Positions 5,676 to 7,760 of a DNA stretch of 7,760 nucleotides are shown here, in pieces. The DNA comes from Deltaproteobacteria bacterium (GTDB taxonomy: Bacteria > Myxococcota_A > Polyangia > Haliangiales > Haliangiaceae): the NCBI GenBank assembly GCA_013813945.1, contig JACCQV010000265.1, forward strand, positions 1-7,760. The letters are read 5' to 3'. A program made the translations under genes and the position numbers. Position 1 is the first letter of the stretch. Each line of letters opens with the position of its first letter. The notes beneath the pieces are model-generated. The model did not search any database. It worked only from the letters and a program-made list of their open reading frames with translations, and had not been told where the DNA came from.

Positions 5676-5735
5676 TTGCGGGTAGATCGCAAGATTTCTG
5701 CAACGTTGCGCGTGCGGCGTGGTAACGAGACCACG
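5676..5735 (+). promoter_or_regulatory. Cluster of inverted repeats in the rsmH leader
   Basis: Three small dyads follow one another. TTGCG (5676-5680) pairs with CGCAA (5688-5692). GCAACGTTGC (5700-5709) is a perfect palindrome. CGTGGT (5718-5723) pairs with ACCACG (5730-5735), leaving AACGAG as loop. The last includes the G of the rsmH GTG start and displays GAG, the only Shine-Dalgarno-like bases, in its loop. A possible -10 (TCTAAT, 5660-5665) lies upstream but without a recognisable -35. These may be operator sites or translational control elements; the structures are short and chance is a real alternative in GC-rich DNA. Confidence 0.3.
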
Positions 5736-6733
5736 TGGCTGGGTTCGACCACACATCGGTGCTCGCCGCGGAGGTTCTGGAGCACCTAGGGTCTCAGAAT
5801 GATGGGGTTTATGTCGATGGGACCCTGGGTGGTGCCGGCCATGCCGCGGCCCTGCTCGACCATCTTACGAACGCGGCGCTGATCGGGATCGATCGCGATC
5901 CGTCGGCGCTCGAAGCGGCCCGCCAGAAGCTCGAGCGGTTCGGTGATCGGGTTCGCCTGATCCACGGCGAATACGCGGACATGCCTCGGATTCTCGCCGA
6001 GCTCGAGGTCGGACCGGTCAGCGGGATCCTGCTCGACCTCGGGGTGTCATCGCCGCAGCTCGATCAGGCCGAGCGTGGATTCTCGTTCACCAAGTCCGGC
6101 CCGCTGGACATGCGGATGGATCCGACCCGCGGCCGGACCGCCCTCGAGCTGATCAACGAGCTCGACCAGGAGGAGCTCGCCGAGGTCATCAAGGAGCTCG
6201 GTGAGGAGCGCCACGGCAAGAAGGTCGCGCGGCTGATCAAGGAAGCGGTCCTGGCGGACAAGGTCCACACGACCACCGACCTCGCCGCAGTGATCGCGCA
6301 GGCGATTCCGATCTTCGAGCAGCGGAAGTCGAAGATCCATCCGGCGACCCGGACCTTCCAGGCGCTGCGGATCGCGGTCAACGCAGAGCTCGTGCAGCTC
6401 GAGCGGTTCCTGTTCGACTTCCCGGATCTGCTCGCCCCCGACGGTCGCTGCGCCGTGATCAGCTTCCACTCACTCGAAGATCGGCTGGTCAAGAACCGGT
6501 TCCGCGACCTCGGGTGGACGACGTCGTTGCCGCGTCACCTCGCGGAGCAGGCGGGCGAGCGCGTCGAGCCGGTCTGCGAGCTCGTGACCCGCAAGGCGGT
6601 GTTCGGCAGCGAGGAGGAGATCGCCCGCAATCCTCGCGCTCGCTCGGCGCGGCTGAGAGTTTGCGAGCGAACGGCTGCTCCGAACGTGCCTGCGATGCGG
6701 ACGGGTCCGTCGCCGATCAGTCGCTCGCGTTGA
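5735..6733 (+). CDS. rsmH: 16S rRNA (cytosine(1402)-N(4))-methyltransferase RsmH
   Basis: RsmH (MraW) methylates N4 of C1402 in the ribosomal P site of 16S rRNA using SAM, tuning start-codon selection and decoding. The 332 residues carry the family series: FDHTSVLAAEVLEHL at the N terminus, SAM motif DGTLGGAGH (28-36), GIDRDP (51-56), DLGVSSPQLD (101-110), RGFSF (114-118), GPLDMRMD (122-129), HPATRTFQALRIAVN (202-216), SFHSLEDR (243-250) and NPRARSARLR (299-308). GTG 5735 is the only usable start because an in-frame TAA lies at 5723-5725; the Shine-Dalgarno is weak. The usual neighbours mraZ upstream and ftsL/ftsI/mur genes downstream are absent. Instead a divergent Fic-fold gene precedes it and a convergent membrane-protein gene ends five bases after its stop. 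A short basic tail follows the conserved core. Confidence 0.97.
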   Translation: MAGFDHTSVLAAEVLEHLGSQNDGVYVDGTLGGAGHAAALLDHLTNAALIGIDRDPSALEAARQKLERFGDRVRLIHGEYADMPRILAELEVGPVSGILLDLGVSSPQLDQAERGFSFTKSGPLDMRMDPTRGRTALELINELDQEELAEVIKELGEERHGKKVARLIKEAVLADKVHTTTDLAAVIAQAIPIFEQRKSKIHPATRTFQALRIAVNAELVQLERFLFDFPDLLAPDGRCAVISFHSLEDRLVKNRFRDLGWTTSLPRHLAEQAGERVEPVCELVTRKAVFGSEEEIARNPRARSARLRVCERTAAPNVPAMRTGPSPISRSR

Positions 6734-6738
6734 GTCGG

Positions 6739-6939
6739 TCATTCGCCGCGCTGCCAGAACGCACCGATCAGCGCGAGCACCGCGCCGAGCGTCATCAACG
6801 TCATCGCGGGGATCAGGAACATGTGCCAGTTGCGAGCCCTCGGCATCTCGTCCGCCAGGTAGATCAGGGCGCCGGCGGACATCGCCAGGGCACCCGCGAT
6901 CGTGAACCCGGTCGGCTGAAAGTCTCGAGTGAGTCGCAT
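6739..6939 (-). CDS. Small two-helix membrane protein, paralogue of the next gene's N-terminal half
   Basis: An unrecognised protein of 66 residues; adjacent in-frame ATGs at 6942 and 6939 are both possible. The second is better spaced (five bases) from the GAGG Shine-Dalgarno at about 6944-6947. Counted from the first ATG, hydrophobic segments span about 12-29 and 41-62, joined by a charged loop (DEMPRARNW); both ends are probably cytoplasmic. ALAMSAGALIYLAD (18-31) aligns without gaps to ALALTAGALLYFSD (17-30) of the protein encoded just upstream at 6982-7521, with the following Trp eight residues after the Asp in both. The two genes are 40 bp apart on the same strand and probably share a transcript. 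Its 3' end stops five bases from the convergent rsmH stop. No enzymatic motif is present; function unknown. Confidence 0.72.
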   Translation of the reverse strand: MRLTRDFQPTGFTIAGALAMSAGALIYLADEMPRARNWHMFLIPAMTLMTLGAVLALIGAFWQRGE

Positions 6940-6981
6940 CATGACCTCAGTCTCGCAACAGCGTGCGTGACGGCGCCGCGG

Positions 6982-7521
6982 TCAGGGAGTGAACAACACG
7001 TGATCGGACGGCAACCGGCGGTAGATGCCGAGCGTTTCACCCCCCGCGACTTCGGACGCCCCATGCGCGTCCTGGGATTCGATCAACGTGTAGATCTGCT
7101 GGGACGGTGCCGTTCCACCGTGCGGGTTGTCGGACTGATGGAGGACCCAGCCGACCGCGAACACAGCGAGTCCGACCGAGATGGTCGCCGGCCGCAGTGA
7201 CCCGTCGCCGTCGTCCGGAGCGAGCGCGGCGCTGGTCGCGGTGACGAGGCCGGCGCCCATCAGGGCGTGAGACGCGCGCATGCTGCAGCCGCCGAGAGCG
7301 AGGGTCAGCACCAGCACCGTCAAGAGGCCGGTGCGGCGGCGGTCCGGCCGAATCGGCGGCCAGATCACGAGCAGCGTCGCGCTCAGCACCATCACGAGCG
7401 CGATCCGCCAGTGACGATCGATGTTGTCGTGGTCGGAGAAGTAGAGGAGAGCGCCGGCCGTCAGGGCGAGGGCTGCGACGAGGGTGCGGAGCGTGGTCGA
7501 GGATTGCGTGGTGCCGAGCAT
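6982..7521 (-). CDS. Multi-helix membrane protein with internal lipobox, unknown function
   Basis: A 179-residue protein from ATG 7521, without a clear Shine-Dalgarno. Hydrophobic stretches lie at about 11-28, 39-55, 65-78, 87-101 and 112-128, followed by a polar C-terminal region of about 50 residues. Residues 1-56 are a paralogue of the two-helix protein encoded at 6739-6939. The third hydrophobic stretch ends in LALGGC (74-79), preceded by RPDRRRTG, which looks like a lipoprotein signal peptide. Starting at the in-frame GTG 7368 (residue 52) would give a 128-residue lipoprotein with lipidated Cys79. The ORF may therefore be a fusion of a two-helix module and a lipoprotein-like module, or the true start may be internal. 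The rest (GLAVFAVGWVLHQSD, then IYTLIESQD) matches nothing I recognise. Confidence 0.66.
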   Translation of the reverse strand: MLGTTQSSTTLRTLVAALALTAGALLYFSDHDNIDRHWRIALVMVLSATLLVIWPPIRPDRRRTGLLTVLVLTLALGGCSMRASHALMGAGLVTATSAALAPDDGDGSLRPATISVGLAVFAVGWVLHQSDNPHGGTAPSQQIYTLIESQDAHGASEVAGGETLGIYRRLPSDHVLFTP

Positions 7522-7629
7522 GGATCTACGAATGCCAGGTCACCGCGTGACATCGCTCTGGTGCCCTCGTGAGCAACGCGGGAGAGCGCGCGTGAACTGC
7601 GCGTGATCCGGTTCAGGGACGGAGCTCGA
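7522..7629. other. Intergenic gap with a short 11-bp-phased direct repeat
   Basis: The 108 bases between two minus-strand genes contain GCGCGTGA twice (7588-7595 and 7599-7606), exactly 11 bases apart, and a related GCGTGA at 7545-7550. Repeats one helical turn apart can be binding sites for a regulator, but GC-rich DNA gives such matches by chance. No convincing promoter or intrinsic terminator was found. Confidence 0.2.
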
Positions 7630-7760
7630 TCACGGGGTCAGCGGAATCACGGTGTCCGGGGGCAGCCCGAGATCCGGCGGCAGTCGCAGATCCGGCGGGT
7701 CGCGCGGAGGAGGCGGCAGAGTCGGTGGTGGGTTCGCCGGGTCGGCGGAGCTCGGCGGCA
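7630..7760 (-). CDS. C-terminal end of a proline-rich protein (partial, runs off the window)
   Basis: On the minus strand an open frame enters at the window edge and ends with TGA at 7630-7632, giving 42 full codons. It is proline-rich (PANPPPTLPPPP, then RDPP) and ends in hexapeptide-like units PPDLRL, PPDLGL, PPDTVI before PLTP. At DNA level AGATCCGGCGG recurs 18 bases apart (7670-7680 and 7688-7698 on the plus strand), matching the six-residue period. Pro-rich tails of this kind are common in myxobacterial envelope or secreted proteins, but nothing visible gives a function. The opposite strand is also open but would be almost pure Arg/Gly, so the minus reading is preferred. It is probably the gene upstream of the membrane-protein pair, 108 bp away. 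Confidence 0.5.
   Translation of the reverse strand, partial: PPSSADPANPPPTLPPPPRDPPDLRLPPDLGLPPDTVIPLTP

Noticed and set aside
1..7760. Toxin-antitoxin, phage, transposon or CRISPR island
   Set aside because: No integrase, transposase, terminal inverted repeats, spaced direct repeats or tRNA were found. The Fic-fold gene lacks both an active motif and a small antitoxin partner, so it is not a standard toxin-antitoxin pair.

Overview
The window is a high-GC stretch of chromosome with frequent GTG starts. It looks like a myxobacterium or a relative (Myxococcota, perhaps the Polyangia). That is inferred from the mix of a very cysteine-rich, short-signal lipoprotein with tandem four-Cys units, an ArsR–methyltransferase fusion beside ahcY, and the GC-rich codon use. 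No 16S rRNA or other phylogenetic marker is present. I see no tRNA, rRNA, CRISPR array or insertion sequence.

Layout. (1) Bases 1-2742, plus strand: an ArsR-type winged-helix regulator fused to a SAM-dependent methyltransferase domain, then 18 bp later ahcY (S-adenosylhomocysteine hydrolase), then a strong GC-rich hairpin, then a tryptophan-rich small membrane protein. The first two probably form a methyl-cycle operon in which the regulator senses SAH or SAM. (2) Bases 2784-5565, minus strand: read in the direction of transcription, a Fic-fold protein with a destroyed catalytic motif, arfB (ribosome rescue), a Dickkopf-like Cys-rich lipoprotein and a small protein of unknown function. A good sigma70-like promoter precedes the Fic gene. 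(3) Bases 5735-6733, plus strand: rsmH (16S rRNA m4C1402 methyltransferase), divergent from the Fic gene and standing outside the usual division/cell-wall cluster. (4) Bases 6739-7521, minus strand: two small membrane proteins whose first halves are paralogous; the longer also carries an internal lipoprotein-type signal. (5) Bases 7630-7760, minus strand: the proline-rich C-terminal end of a protein that runs off the window.

Functionally the best-defined parts are methyl-cycle control (regulator plus ahcY), translation quality and ribosome modification (arfB, rsmH), and cell-envelope proteins of unknown role. The most unusual items are the Fic pseudoenzyme placed 36 bp upstream of arfB, the regulator–ahcY unit with a palindrome inside a probably leaderless promoter, the hairpin that contains the start codon of the gene after ahcY, and the duplicated two-helix membrane module.
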